In this document: piece by piece, positions 25,916 through 39,143 of the stretch
Layout of the letters: every line of letters starts with the position of its first letter
Position numbering within the stretch: the stretch's first letter is position 1
Source: Medicago truncatula
Lineage: Eukaryota; Streptophyta; Magnoliopsida; Fabales; Fabaceae
Length of the DNA: 64,000 nt
Assembly (NCBI RefSeq): GCF_003473485.1
Contig: NC_053045.1
Span: forward strand, 36,864,494 to 36,928,493
Direction: 5' to 3'
Notes under the pieces: model-generated
Databases searched by the model: none
What the model saw: the letters and a program-made list of their open reading frames with translations, nothing else
Told to the model about the DNA's origin: nothing
Position numbers and translations under genes: made by a program

Positions 25916-28118
25916 AAATACTTTCAAATTATCCATTTCGTTAAAAATCAAACTCGTATTCTTTTGAACAATTATGGATTTCTTAACAAATTTCCCTTAA
26001 CATTTTCCAAACTTTAACACACATTTAGTGTGTGTTTGGTTTGACTTCTTTCTAGCAAGAAGCACTTCTACAACACCTGAAAAGTCAAAATCGAGTTTTG
26101 AATCATGTTTGGTTTGGCTTATCAGAATTGCTTCTACCCTCCAAAAGCAATTGTGGATGAAGCTACAATTCCTAACTTTTGAGTTAACTAAAATCAATTC
26201 TCCATTAAATTTTATATTTTGATTATTACAACCCATTATTTTCCTTTATATCCCTTGTTAATTCTTTTTTTTTTTTTTTGTATTTAATTTGAGGACCAAA
26301 TTTAATCAAAAAAATTTAACGAACCAAATTAGCCCCATAAAATATTTATGAACATGAGTTACCAAGTTTTGAGTTTTTTTTTTTTACAATATTTCCGTTC
26401 AGATTTGCTGTATTTTTTTTCTTTTACGCTACATTTTATCATTTTTGCCAACCATCACTATTATTATTTTCTTTTAAAAAAAACTCTATTGTTATTTAAC
26501 TTAAATATATTTTATCAAAAAATATAAAATACATAGAACAAATATTTTGTCAAAAAAATTTGGTTTAACGGTCGTATTTATTATTTTTTAAATTAATATG
26601 TAGGAAAAATTACTTATTTACATTAAATAATATATCTACCTTTAATATTGATCTGCACATACATTCAACTACTATGCCATTTATTTTTATTTAATTATGT
26701 CCATTTTAGTAATTATACATTCAAAAGCAATTTGATCAAAATTATCTAAACAACATTCATTCTTTAATCAATTCCACATTATTGTATCCAAACATAAATA
26801 AATTCTCTGAAAACCAATTATGATATAATCAATTTTATAAGAAACAATTCGTGAGAATCAATTCTATTGAAAGCTAAATCAAAAACACCTTAATGGAATG
26901 TTAACGTGTGTTGCAAGTGTTTTTTTAGTTCAATACATTCCAAGTTTTTTTAATTAGAGTTTATTGAAATCAGTGGTCACACACAAGAATTAAGAATGTA
27001 GGAGTGGGGACTTTGTTCCAAAAAGGTTTAATGAGAGAACATGCATATGATCATGGACGGATCGATGAACGAAAAAAAAGGAAAAAAAATTGGCATGGCG
27101 CAGACAAATCTGACATTGTGTGAAGCAGAAGTTTCCCACTCTCATCACGTTACTCTGTGAACGGATGAGGTTGGTGTGTGTAATGCAGTGTTGTTGCATA
27201 GCAAGAACAGCTATTGTCCTTTGTTTTATTGCATTTTCATTGCCTAGGCTTTTCTTCACTACTGCTACATGGTACACTTATCAACGTGTTTGGTACCAAA
27301 CAGGAAATTTAGACACGTGTCGATTCATTCGAAACAAGATATTTTTTGCGTCATCAAGATTCTCTAGGATTTAAGAGGGTTTGTGATTGTGAATGATTAG
27401 CTTTTTCATTTCCTTTCTTCACGCACACTGTCACGGATCACTTTAATACTCCAATTAAGTACCGTTGATTAACGAATATCTTAACCTTATGTCTAATGTC
27501 TATAGTATGTATGAGTAAGCTTGTAATGAACTCCAAAAGAAGTATAGAATCATTATTATGATTAGCTAGAGAAAATTTTAACATGGTGCAATCTTAAGCT
27601 AATTCGTGATGATGGCAAAATTAAACACGCAGTAGCAATAGCAACGGATACATTCCAGTGATTCAACACCATAATAATGATTTTGACCGAATATGCTGAC
27701 ATGCGTCTATAGATATCAGAAATGGGAGTATATGATTACTTAGTTTTGTATATATATCTACATCAAGCGTGTTAATGTTCGTTTAGCTAAATAAATGAAA
27801 GTATTGACAATTTGCTTCTTTTTTTTACGCTAACAAATTTAACTCATTTTATTAATCACAATAACAGCAATGCAACTACAGATTTGAACATAAATTGTTG
27901 AACTTGTCATTCATGACCTTTGTATTAAGCTCCAATTCAACAATCAATTTGATAGCTTGCAATAGACCAAAGGTCTTCCCCCCTTTTGACTTTATGAGAT
28001 AGTTTTGCCTTGATAAAATTCAAACATCAACATTCTAGTTATCAACGGGATTTTTTTTGTTCTTTTATAATAAAATTAGGAAGAGCTCCTGTTGGATTTT
28101 GAGTTAACTCATCAAGTT
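25916..28118. other. Intergenic, AT-rich, MITE-like remains
   Basis: About 26030-26890 may be one old element: it starts GTGTGTTTGGTTTGAC and ends AGCTAAATCAAAAACACC, an imperfect inverted pair, with AATCAATT motifs inside. The frames at 26990-27374 on both strands overlap each other and match no family. Otherwise nothing seen. Confidence 0.35.
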
Positions 28119-28250
28119 TTTTTTTATTTTTTTTTTGTCTTAGATGAAGTGGTAAGCTACTGAAATTTTGAAGTCTCCGGTTCGAACCCATGTCACAATA
28201 TTTGGCTTTGCAATTTTAGCATTTGTCAGTTGAGCTAAGACTTCTAGACT
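28119..28250 (-). mobile_element. tRNA-derived SINE
   Basis: On the minus strand the head reads CTTAGCTCAACTGACAAATG, a good Pol III A box, and about 60 bases on comes GGGTTCGAACC, the B box. An A-rich tail (T-run on the plus strand at 28119-28135) closes the element. It does not fold as a tRNA gene: the acceptor stem and CCA-side pairing are missing. Confidence 0.6.
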
Positions 28251-28894
28251 TTTTTTTTTTTTCTTTTTTCTTTCTTATGCTTCTCATATCCAGATTTAAA
28301 TTGTCTATTCTTATAGGAGGCATACCATATATATAAGAATGGAAACAAAAAAAATAGACCGTGGAATTTTTCATTATTCTTGATCACAACGCAGTGTTGA
28401 GGTTGAACAAGGTAGACAACGTGGTAATTTTTTTTGACACAAAATTATCAAAGAATAAGAAGAAATTAACTGTTAAGAAAAGATGAGCAATTAGCAAACC
28501 GACACTGAATTCCATTTCACTTTTCCATTCCCTTTTTTTCTTTCTTATAATCATATGTGACACTAGACGGTGTTGCGGGAACTAGTTGAGTGGGAGGGAG
28601 AGGGTCAGAGGAGTGAATTGCATAGAGGAGAGGGATGAAGAGAGGGAATTTTTTGTCGTTTTCCTTTCTATTTTGTCCGCCTGAGATGAGAAGAAATAGA
28701 TACGTTGATTGTACTTTCACATGGTCGATCATGTTTTTATACGTGTGTAACTTATATTTTAAAGATTTTTTTTATTGATTCCTTAAACAATATCTTTAAT
28801 ACACTTATTATCCTAGCCACTTTCATGTGTAGAACATTCACACCAATCTGGGGCAGAGAAAAACTAGTTTTTTTGAGAGATCAAATATTTTATA
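28251..28894. other. Intergenic, nothing recognised
   Basis: A GA-rich patch at 28570-28660 stands out in composition only. The short frames on either strand match no family. Confidence 0.4.
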
Positions 28895-29152
28895 CTCCCT
28901 CCGTTCCGCAATAAATAAACTGTTTCAAAATTTACAATTTTGACCTAACTTACTTTGACCATATTTTTCTACTAATATATAAAGATAAATAATATCATAT
29001 AAGATGTCGTTAGATTCGTCTCGATGAGTATTTTCAAAATATCAAATTTTCATAATTTTTTCCAATATATTATTCAAGATATTTAAACTCAAAATTACGC
29101 ATTGGTATGCGTAATTGGGTCAACTGTGTCACTTATTAAGGGACGGATGGAG
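28895..29152 (-). mobile_element. Stowaway-type MITE, 258 bp, reverse orientation
   Basis: CTCCCTCCGTTCCGCAAT on the left and GGGACGGATGGAG on the right, TA on both sides. Same family and same length as 13256-13513, in the opposite orientation. Confidence 0.85.
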
Positions 29153-30544
29153 TATCAAATACAACTGTTTTTTTCTTCTTGTTTTGTATTTTTTAAATAT
29201 ATGTAATTTATAGAAGTTAAAAAAATAAAAAAGGGATGAACACATACATATTAATATCCACTCAAAAAAAAACATACATATTACTATTTTTAATGCTCAA
29301 ACAACACAATTATTTTTAATGCTCGTGGAGCCAGAAAATAGCATAGGTTAAGTTGATGTCATCAAATATGATTTCCTCCTTTGTTCAGGAGATTAACACT
29401 GAGGGAGAAATTGTATTCCTCAATTGTAGGTTCCTTAACTACTACAATAATAGAACTTTTTTTTTTTTTTTTTGAAAAAAAAAGACTGATTGGATTAATT
29501 AATTAGATCATGAATGTACAATAATAGAACATTTAGTGCGATTGTTTTGGATTTTTTGAGCTACTAAACTACGAAATACATAAAAATATAGATATATGAT
29601 TCTTAACTATTCAATTACTATATGTTATCTGATTCAAAAATAAAACATATTTTTCTCCGATTTTGGCGAAGAACTCAAATCATATTTTATATTTTTTAAA
29701 GCTACAAATCATAGCCTATTTAAAATTTTAAACACATTTTAGCGTGAACATTTGTGTGCTTGAATTGTGAGCAAACTCTCTTAGAAAAAAGACATGCAAC
29801 ACTCATATCTTCTTTAGTACTCACCCATTTTAAGCATTGTTTGTTGTTGATCAAGATCATTCATCATTCGTCAATGACTAAATATCATATACAAGTCATA
29901 TTTCCTCCTTTTCTTCGTAAAAATAATTTAGTCTTATACCTTGCGAGTTGCGATTCTTGTTTTATAAAATACTCTTTCCCTTACAATTTTACTCTTAATG
30001 TAAAGTATTTTATTTTCGGCCTTACTACAATAGAAACAATATGATATGTAACAATGTGTAAAGAAAATATGAGTTTTTGGGTTAGATTATTTATTATCCA
30101 ATTATACTCTTAAACAAATTTTTTTATAATAATGTTATATTATTGATATCATTGAAAAAGATAAAAAAATTACCAAAAAGTTAAGCATGTAATTTGAAAT
30201 TACAAACATCTATAAGTGTAATTTTTTTACCAAAACCCAACTAATTTCACAAAAAAAAAAGATTATTCATGATTTTTATATGCGTTAACGCAAGAAAAAG
30301 AACAGACGTATAAATTGTCTACATGCTAGTATTAATAACGAAGGATATCACACGTAATCTTGACTACAAAGAATAAGTAGAGGAAAAAGGTTAAACAACA
30401 AAAAGGTGAAGATGAAAAATGAACTACTTTTATTGGAACAGGAGGTCCAACAAGCACCATCTCACTGGCCAATTAGAGAGACACCTCGTTTTAAAAAAGT
30501 AAAGGTTTTGGAAAGGGATGCTAAACAAATTAGATCGATTGGTA
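29153..30544. other. Intergenic, nothing recognised
   Basis: AT-rich with homopolymer runs (a long T-run near 29458-29474). The 96-codon frame at 29754-30044 has no family resemblance. Confidence 0.4.
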
Positions 30545-31424
30545 CTTGCAAGTTCTTTGCAAATGTGTAAGTAGCATCAAATTAAAACACAAAAATGCAA
30601 AAAAAATATGTATTTTTATTTCCTTTTTAAGTTCATAACTATAGATTTGATGAATGACAAGTTTAAAAGAGAAATGCACATTGGGTGCATTGACTTTATA
30701 GATTTTAGCATGTTACAACTTCTTTTAATCATTCTATTATATATTATATATGCATGCAGTGCCCGTGCATGTATCAAGATAAGGATGATTGTTTTTGTAA
30801 CACTCCGTTTTTCCAACATAAAAATTTCTTTTAAATAATCAGAGTAATCAACAAACAGAATGTTACACTGCTTTTCAAAAATCCATAGATAGAGTAAAAT
30901 ACTATTTATTAATTAATAGTCTTCGGTAAAACATAATAATTCATCGCAGCAGAATATTTTCAACATTAAACAACTTCCTATAAATTCTAGCACATGGCCT
31001 AAACATAAAATATCTTTAAAGATTTATTCAAACACCAACATGTTCATAATGATACATAAGGAATGATGAATATGAAGACAAATTATCCCCCTCCCGTTAC
31101 GTATCAGAGCTCCTAAGACACATGTGAGGTAAATCCACTCACAACAGCAAATAACAGCAACTATCAGCTACTACTCTGGATCACCTGCAAGTTACCCATA
31201 GGAATGGCAACATTTCCAAGCAGAAGGGGTGAGATTCACAAACAATAGTAATAGATATATATAGATTATCAACTGTACTTAATAACTTAATTCAATAACA
31301 TAATTAGCAACATATATCCAATAATAATGTTCATACTTCTTCAATTTTAATAACACTTACTAATCCAATCAACAACGATGACACGACAATATTCAACAAC
31401 AACTACCACAACTCACTCAACAAC

Positions 31425-32857
31425 TGAAGGAAAATCGGTTTCTAATTACAGAATAAGCAGCGGAAAAATTTCGATTTTCTTTCCTTGGATCATTACGAAC
31501 TACACATGAATCAGTGATTCGATTGTTACCTCGAAGTGTGAAACTGAAACTGAAAACTGGAATCTGGAATCTGGATCACGATCACAGCAAAGCAAGCAGC
31601 AAGCAACAAAGCCTCTATCAAGTCCACACGAACAGTGCTCCTCCAAAACTCGGTGCTAGCCAAGGAATCGGAAGTCTCAGAGAGCTAGGGTTTCTTCAAA
31701 ACGCGTAACCTCAAACTATAGCACTAGGGTTCTATTTATAGAACTCCTTGTGTGCTATGCAAGTCAGAAGCCACTATTGGACTTCACTAAGCCCAGTAAC
31801 GAGTTTAGTAGTTTTGCTAACTAATTAGCGTTATTTACTAAACGCACCCCTTATATAAGTCGTACTTATATATTTCTCTTTTGACTGTTCTTTGTGTGTG
31901 ACCCTATAGGTTCTAGTCACGTTGGCAATAATATTAAATATGATATTTAATATTATAAACAATGAGCGGTATCTAGCAACACATCATTGCTACCCAAGTG
32001 ACAAGAATGTCAAGTGATCTGACGAAACCTTTCATGATAATATTCATGTGTACAATTACTCCTTTGTCTCGATACCTTTTATTGATCCCAAGGCATAGGT
32101 ATTGTCACCCTTGTATAGATCAATAATTATATTTCTTGATTCCGAAATATACTGAATAACGAATAAGTCCAATATCTCATATTGACTTAGTTCGGCATGA
32201 CCATGCAGTTTTACAGTCATATTTCATCAAGAGGCCTAAAGATATATCTCCTGTTAATGAGGAGAGACAAATCCCATCTAGGACACTCATGTCCCTTAGC
32301 ATGATTCATCAAGTACCCATCAACCAACGTTATGATTATCCTTTTACAGACAACGTTAGAATGGCAACAAAGCACTTGAGTCCACATCTAGAGATCATAG
32401 TGGTTTCAGGTCTAAGAGCGATATACATTATTATCATTGTGGGAATATCTTATGACAATTTCATAACTTACTATGTAGTATTCTCACGGTGGGTCAATCC
32501 AATATAAATATTACTCCTAATATTTATATCTATGTATAGACTTGATATCTCATATCTATGACCCATGAGATGCGGTCATCAGTCTACATACATAATAGTC
32601 TCGACGCTTTATTATTATCCTTTATTCATATTAAAGCTTTGACTACGGATACATTTAAGAATAGCGTTCTATAAGATAATGTAATCTCATGATTAAGTCA
32701 CACTTAATATATTATTACACGAACTATCTATTCTAAGGACTTTATTAACATTATCTAAATATAATAAAGAGTGCCATATATATTATTCAATAATAAAAGT
32801 CATGATACATAAGATAGGTTTAACAAAAACTATTGGCCTCTAGGGCTTACACCAACA
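31425..32857 (-). mobile_element. Solo LTR (copia-like), 1433 bp, nested
   Basis: Starts TGAAGGAAAATCGG and ends TTACACCAACA; on the minus strand the 5' end TGTTGGTGTAAGCCCTAGAG is typical of a copia LTR. ACAAC flanks both sides (31420-31424, 32858-32862). No second LTR and no internal domain, so recombination between LTRs probably removed the rest. Confidence 0.7.
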
Positions 32858-33029
32858 ACAACAACTACAACATCTTACTCAACAACACTACAACAACTCA
32901 TTCAACAACAACCCACTCAACAACAACTCACTCAACAACATCTACAACATCTTACTCAACAACACCTACAACAACAAGATTCAACCAACAACTACAGTAT
33001 GCATGTGGTGCAATTTTCAACAATTTCAA

Positions 33030-33146
33030 TGACAAGACATTCCAGAGCATAAGCCCTCAACAGTTGAATGACAATGCATTCCAGGGCATAAACCCTCAAC
33101 ATTTGAATGACAAGGCATTCCAGGGCATAAGCCCTCAACAGTTTTT
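33030..33146 (+). repeat. Three 39-bp tandem repeats
   Basis: TGACAAGACATTCCAGAGCA and two further copies, each 39 bases, so the 13-residue pattern (D-K-x-F-Q-x-I-S-P-Q-Q-L-N) stays in frame on the plus strand. It lies inside the outer LTR insertion, in a CAACAA-rich stretch. Confidence 0.8.
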
Positions 33147-35869
33147 GAGTTTACAATGACCTCGACTTTGTGTATATCAACATACAACTCTCCTACAACA
33201 ACGACAACATGGACAACAACTCCTACTACACAACAGTGCATATTTATTCATGACTTACACCTCAACATTGTCAATTTGTGACACAACAACCTTTGCACAA
33301 CGGTATTCAAAATCTTGTATAATTTATTTAAATATAAATATACATCAAACAACAAACAACAATCAATCATATTCATCAACATATACATTCATATAATAAT
33401 TCATCATTATCCAAAAATTATATAATAAATAATAATAACTTTTTATCACTATTATTATAAAATTAAGAGAAATCACACATTACTAATTGACGTAATAAAT
33501 CATATGATGCATATTAATTACTGGAGCAAGATCAAAATGTCCTTTTAAAACTTTAATTGGTTCCAGCACATGTGAATTTCAATTCGGATCAATTGATATC
33601 AAATATTTATTCTAAGTTAAAAGTAAGTCTAAGCCTAAATTCATTCATATTACTAGGCCATGAAAAACATATACTTTGTCAACCCCAACACCAAAATAGA
33701 AATTATGAATATGATTTCATCTTTTATTAGACTCATAAACTATAATTCCAAATGCTATTTATGCATAAACCAAAGAGCACACTAAATTCATGAAGAATAG
33801 ACCAATAGCATTGAAATTCTAGCACAGTACATGACAATTTAACAACAAGGGAATAGAATGAAAGCTAAAATTAATTTCCGATTTACGTACGATACTGAAT
33901 TCAGCCCTAAAAGAATAGCTCAAACAAAACTCATAAACATGATGTAAAACAAAACCGAATAGCACATATTGAAACAGAAGTAACCAAAAAACATTAAAAC
34001 AAATCGAAGTCTAAAGATAGCAAAACCACATTAATTATTATCCAAAATCTATAATCAATATATCAAAATCACAGTAACGACATAGAGCACAAATTTAACA
34101 AGGATTTCATAGAACTCTTAACCCTAACCCCAAATTCTAAAATTAATCAGAACCTTTGCTAAAACAGAATCATAATTATATAGACTATAACTATTGAGAG
34201 TTAGCCTCACCCTTACCTTGAATTGACGAACAAGCTCTATGAAAATCAGATTCTCCCCTCTTGGCTCTCCTCTTGGTTTTTCTCCCAAAACTCTGTTGTA
34301 CGTGAAAACTGCTTCTGACTTCTATTTTCTAATTTTCTCAATAAATATAACTTCCCAATATTTAATTAACTCCCACCTAATTCACCTAATTCTCATTTAA
34401 CCCCAAAACTCCAATTAAATCCTAATTCTCACTTATTCTATTAAATAATAAAAATAATCATTTAATAAAATACACCAACCACAAAATCAACATAAATCAT
34501 TTAAAATCATATAAAATACTAAAAATAATAAAATAATAATTAGGGCGTTACAGTTTTAGTTCTCCCACCTTATACAATCTTTTGTTACCATCTAAAAAAG
34601 TATCAAAAAGAAACATTTAGATACTTTTGGAGCAGGTTAACATTTCATTTACTTCAAAATTTAATTAGATTTGATTTTGTATTTAATGTATTGTAAACTT
34701 GAACTTTTTCAAATTTGTATCTTTGTTTAGGAATACAAGTCATATGCGAAAACTAATAAGTTCTCCTCATTTTGTAAAAAAAATGAAACGGAAGAGCATA
34801 GCCGTCTTCATGCAACACATATATACAACTCCAGCAAACAAAGGGAAATAGTGTTGATGAAGCCACTAAGTGTAAGCAATTAACATGATGGTTTTCTTCT
34901 ATTTAACTCAAATATAGTTACCATATATTAGAGATGTATATCCATCTAATATGAAGTATGTCCACTTCAACATGAGATGATTTCAGAACTGAGCAGATGT
35001 CTTCTTAAGCAAATCTAATTTATCACACGTTGTATGTAGGATATTGTCTGCTTGATCTATTTAAAGTTGAAGTTAACACTAATTAATATAAAGGTACTAA
35101 GATATGTTAATAGTTCCCTTATTGTCATCATAGAAGATTTCATATTTCATTTTTTTGAAAAAGTAAAGTTGTTACGAACGATTTAATATTTCTATATGAA
35201 GATATTAAGCAGTTTTAAATCATTGGTATTTTTTTGTTATCCTTTATTTCTCTCTTCTAAGTATTTTAAAGATTCTTTTTTTTCTTTTCTACTAACATTT
35301 TGTGTTAACATATTCACTTTATCTTCATAGTTTTTCGTATTTTATTAAGAAAAACTTATCTTGGCTTGTACATTATGCAGACAACATTATGTACATTATT
35401 TTGGCTTTATAATTATTATTGATTATGCTATTATTTGATAGGATCTTGGTTTCCTTACATAGCTTTGGGTAATTTATTTGTTTTGATCCCGATATTATGG
35501 GTCCATTTTCCTTACTTATACATGTAAATTCTTTACAAATCACTTTGATAGTTTCTTGGATTTATGTATTCTTATCATTGTATTACCACATGTTTAACGG
35601 TTGTAAGCTTGCGTTGTAAAGTATTTTGCCTATTTATTAAGTTGCACTCAGAGAGTCTAAAACAAGATGTTTTAGTAAACTTTTCATTAGATTCCAACAA
35701 AAAAAAACAATGAATTGTTAAATCTTCTTTATGATACCGGTTATTCCAAGAAGAAAAATAACATGATTGAATTTCTCGAAGACTGGTCCACTTTGAGAGA
35801 TCAATTAAAAATTCTTCCAACTCATTTGTTTATTATGAACACTTGGGTGATGGTGGCTTTGCTAAGCAT

Positions 35870-37105
35870 TCACTTTATAGATTTTAGCATGTTACAACTT
35901 CTTTCTTCTGATCATTCTATCATATATATGCATGCAGTGTCAATGCATATATCAAGATAATGATTATAGTTTTAGTTCTCCCACCTTATACAATCTTTTA
36001 TCATCATCTAAAAAAGAAACATTTAGATATTTTTGGAGCAGATTACATTTCATTTACATAAAAATTTCATTATATTTGGTTTTGTATTTAATGTATAGTA
36101 AACTTGAACATTTTCCAATTTGTATCTTTGTTTAGGAATACAAGTCATATGCATAAATGAATAAGTTTTCTTCATTTTGTAAAAATATGAAACGGAAGAT
36201 CATAGCCGTATTCATGCAACACATTATACAACTCCAGAATATTTTGTTTAAAAAATACAAACTCAACCAACAAATGTAAAGAGTGTTGATAAAGCCACTT
36301 AGTGTAAGCAATAAACATTATGGTTTTCTTCTGTTTCTCTCAAATTTATTTAGCATATATTAGAGATGTATATCCATCTAATATGAAGTATGTCCACTTC
36401 AACATGAGATGATTTCCAGAACAGAGCAGACACATTCTAAAGTAAATCTAATTTATCACACGTTGTATTTAGGATATTGTTTGAGTGACCTGTTTCAAGT
36501 AGAAGTTAACCCTAACATAAAGGTACTAACATATGTTAATAGTCCCCTTATTGTCATTACATTAGATTCCTGATTTCTTTTTTTTTTTTTTTTTTTTGAA
36601 AATGTAAAGTTATTACTAACAATTTAATAACTACTATATGTTGATTATAAGCAGTTTTACGTCATTAGTATTTTATTTATTCTCCTTTATTTATCTCTTT
36701 TAAGTATTTTAAAGATTCTTTTTTCCTTTCTGCTAACTTTTTGTGATAACATATATACTTTATCTTAATAATTTTTCTTATTTTATCAAGAAAAACTTAT
36801 CTTGGTTATAATTAAAGGTTTGTTTTTCTTCTTTAAAATTTTTACTTAAGAACATATATGACTTGTTACAATTAAATGTTTGCTTTTCTTATTTTTAACA
36901 ACATATATGACTTGTTACAATTAAATGTTTGTTTTTCTTGTTTTAAAATTTTGTTTTCTATTACTTATGCATATGATTTTAGCTTATAGTCTTTTTGTTG
37001 TATCGATCATTGACTTCAGTAAAATATATGGATTTCTGATCATAATGTCAAAACAGGGATTCTTCATTAGAGAAAAAATTAACATTATTGTGGGAGAGTA
37101 GAAGG
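35870..37105 (+). repeat. Repeat family R, copy 2: left arm of a large inverted repeat
   Basis: Starts near GCTAAGCATTCACTTTATAG, repeats the content of copy 1 (CTCCCACCTTATACAATC at 35972) and ends near GTGGGAGAGTAG at 37100. The right arm is 37898-39137. Confidence 0.75.
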
Positions 37106-37897
37106 CTATGGCTTAGTAAAACTACCTTCACCCAAGTGTTCACAATAAGCACATGAGTTGGAAGATTTTTTAACTAGTCGCTCACAGTGGACCAGTCTTC
37201 GAGAAATTCAATCATGTTATTTTTCATCTCGGAATAACCGGTGTCATAAAGAAGATTCAACAATTCATTTTTTTTTCCCGTAACATTCTGATGAAAAGTT
37301 TACTAAAACATCTTGTTTCAGACTGTCCGGGTGCAATTTAAGAAATAGCCAAAATACTTTACAACGCAAGTTTAGAACCGTTGAAACCTATGACAATACA
37401 ATGGATAAGAGCACATAAATCCGAATAACTATCAGAGTGATTCATAAAGGATTTACATGCATATACATAAAAAGTTAGGAAAATGGTCCCATAATATCAG
37501 GATCAAAACAAATAAATTACCCCCAAGCTATGTAAAGAACCAAGATCCTATCAAATAATAGCATACAACAACAACAAATAAGATCCTATCAAATAATAGC
37601 ATAATCAATAATAAATATAAAGTATAAATTATATAACAATTATTGGTCAGACGATAATTATCTCACAACTAAATTCAAGATTAACACTTTTTTTTGTTTG
37701 CAAAGGTGCAAGTAGCGTCAAATTAAAACACAAAAATGCAAGAAAAATAGCACATGTATTTTTATTTCCTTTTTAAGTTTATAACTATAGGTTTTGATTT
37801 AACATGTGTTCCACTTGCACAAGTGAATAACTAATGATGATAAAATCAGACATATCCGATAATTCTTGGATGAATGACAAATTTAAAAAAGAATTGC
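37106..37897 (-). repeat. Repeat family R, spacer between the inverted arms
   Basis: 37118-37760 is a direct copy of 41575-42150 (ACCTTCACCCAAGTGTTCAC ... AAATTAAAACACAAAAATGC) and an inverted copy of about 35400-35860. The end resembles 30550-30680 in the forward direction. Confidence 0.65.
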
Positions 37898-39143
37898 ATA
37901 TTGAGCGACTTTGCCTTCTACTCTCCCACATTAATGTTATATTTTTCTCTAATGAAAAATTCATGGATTTTGGCATTCTCATCAGAAGCTCATATGTTAC
38001 AACCCTGAAGAAATTACATGAAACCAAAAGATTATAAGCATAAATCATATGCAGAAATAATACAAAACAAAAATTTTAACGAAGAAAAACAAACCTTCAA
38101 TTGTAACAAGTCATAGATGTTGTTAAGTAAAATCGTTGTACTTTCGAACAACACTATGTGATCTTTAAAAGTTGTCTGCATAATGTACAAGCCAAAATAA
38201 TTTTTTCTTGATAAAATAAGGAAAATTATTAAGATAAACTCAATATGTTATCACAAAAAGTTAGCGAAAAAGAAAAAAGAATCTTTAAAATACTTAGAAG
38301 AGATAAATAAAGGAGAACAAATAAAATACTAATGATGTAAAACTGCTTAATATCTCCATATAGAAGTATTAAATCGTCAGTAACAACTTTACATATTCAA
38401 AATAATGAAATCAAAAATCTTCTGTAGAGACAATAAGGAAACTATTAACATATGTTAATGTTAGAGTTAACTTCTACTTTAAATAGGTCACGCAGACAAT
38501 ATCCTACACACAATGCTTGATAAATTCTATTTGCTTCAGAAGACGTCTGCTCTGTTCTGGAAATCATATAATGTTGAAGAGGACATACTTCATATCAGAT
38601 AGATATACATCTCTAATGTATGTTAAATATATTTGAGAGAAACAGAAGAAAACCATCATGTTTATTGCTTACACTTAGTGGCTTCATCAACACTTTTTCC
38701 CTTTGTTGGCTGAGTTTGTGTTTTTTGAGAAAAAAATTATGGAGTTGTATATATGTGTTGCATGAAGACGGCTGTGATCTTGCATTTAACTTTTTTTACA
38801 AAATAAAGAGAACTTATTCATTTACGCATATGACTTGTATTTCTAAACAAAGATACAAATTTGAAAAAGTTCAAGTTTACTATATATTAAATACAAAACC
38901 AAATATAATAAATTTTTTATGTAAATGGAATGTTAACATGCTCCAAAAGTATCTAAATGTTTTTTTTTTTTTATACTTTTTTATATGATGACAAAAGATT
39001 GTATAAGGTGGGAGAACTAAAACTATCATCTTTATATTGATACATGCACCGACACTGCATGCATATAAATATATGACAGAATGATCAGAAGAAAGAAGTT
39101 GTAGCATGCTAAAATCTATAAAGTGAATGCTTAGCAAAACTAC
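37898..39143 (-). repeat. Repeat family R, copy 3: right arm of the inverted repeat
   Basis: Inverted counterpart of 35870-37105: CTACTCTCCCACATTAATG at 37919 pairs with the end of the left arm, and GTGAATGCTTAGCAAAAC at 39123 pairs with its start. Arms are about 1.2 kb. It continues at 41575 once the LTR element 39144-41574 is removed. Confidence 0.75.

Larger units (their letters stand above)
30796..34552 (-). mobile_element. LTR retroelement insertion (likely gypsy solo LTR), 3757 bp
   Basis: Begins TGTAACACTCCG and ends GGGCGTTACA, the paired ends of a common legume LTR, with a 5-bp duplication GTTTT on both sides (30791-30795, 34553-34557). Copies of the host repeat elsewhere run straight through this point. 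Without the nested LTR it is about 2.3 kb with no pol frame, which fits a solo LTR; the minus orientation is inferred from TGTAACGCCC at the right end. Confidence 0.65.
30545..35965 (+). repeat. Repeat family R, copy 1 (split by an LTR insertion)
   Basis: Outer left part 30545-30795 (TTTATAGATTTTAGCATGTTACAACTTCTT, then a GCATGCAGTG block) continues at 34553 (GTTTTAGTTCTCCCACCTTA) and runs to 35965, where the next copy begins. The LTR insertion 30796-34552 separates the two parts. No conserved protein frame; several stretches recur at 35966-37105 and, inverted, at 37106-39143 and 41575-42150. The class of element is unknown. Confidence 0.7.

Noticed and set aside
26030..26890. A single 860-bp MITE
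   Set aside because: The outer inverted match is short and imperfect and there is no clear target duplication, so it is mentioned only as possible.
27120..27374. A small secreted Cys-containing peptide gene
   Set aside because: The hydrophobic stretch comes from low-complexity sequence, there is no intron-exon pattern or conserved Cys spacing, and the opposite strand is equally open.
28140..28230. A tRNA gene, suggested by GGTTCGAACC
   Set aside because: A and B boxes are present on the minus strand, but a cloverleaf with paired acceptor and anticodon stems cannot be formed and an A-rich tail follows. It is a SINE.
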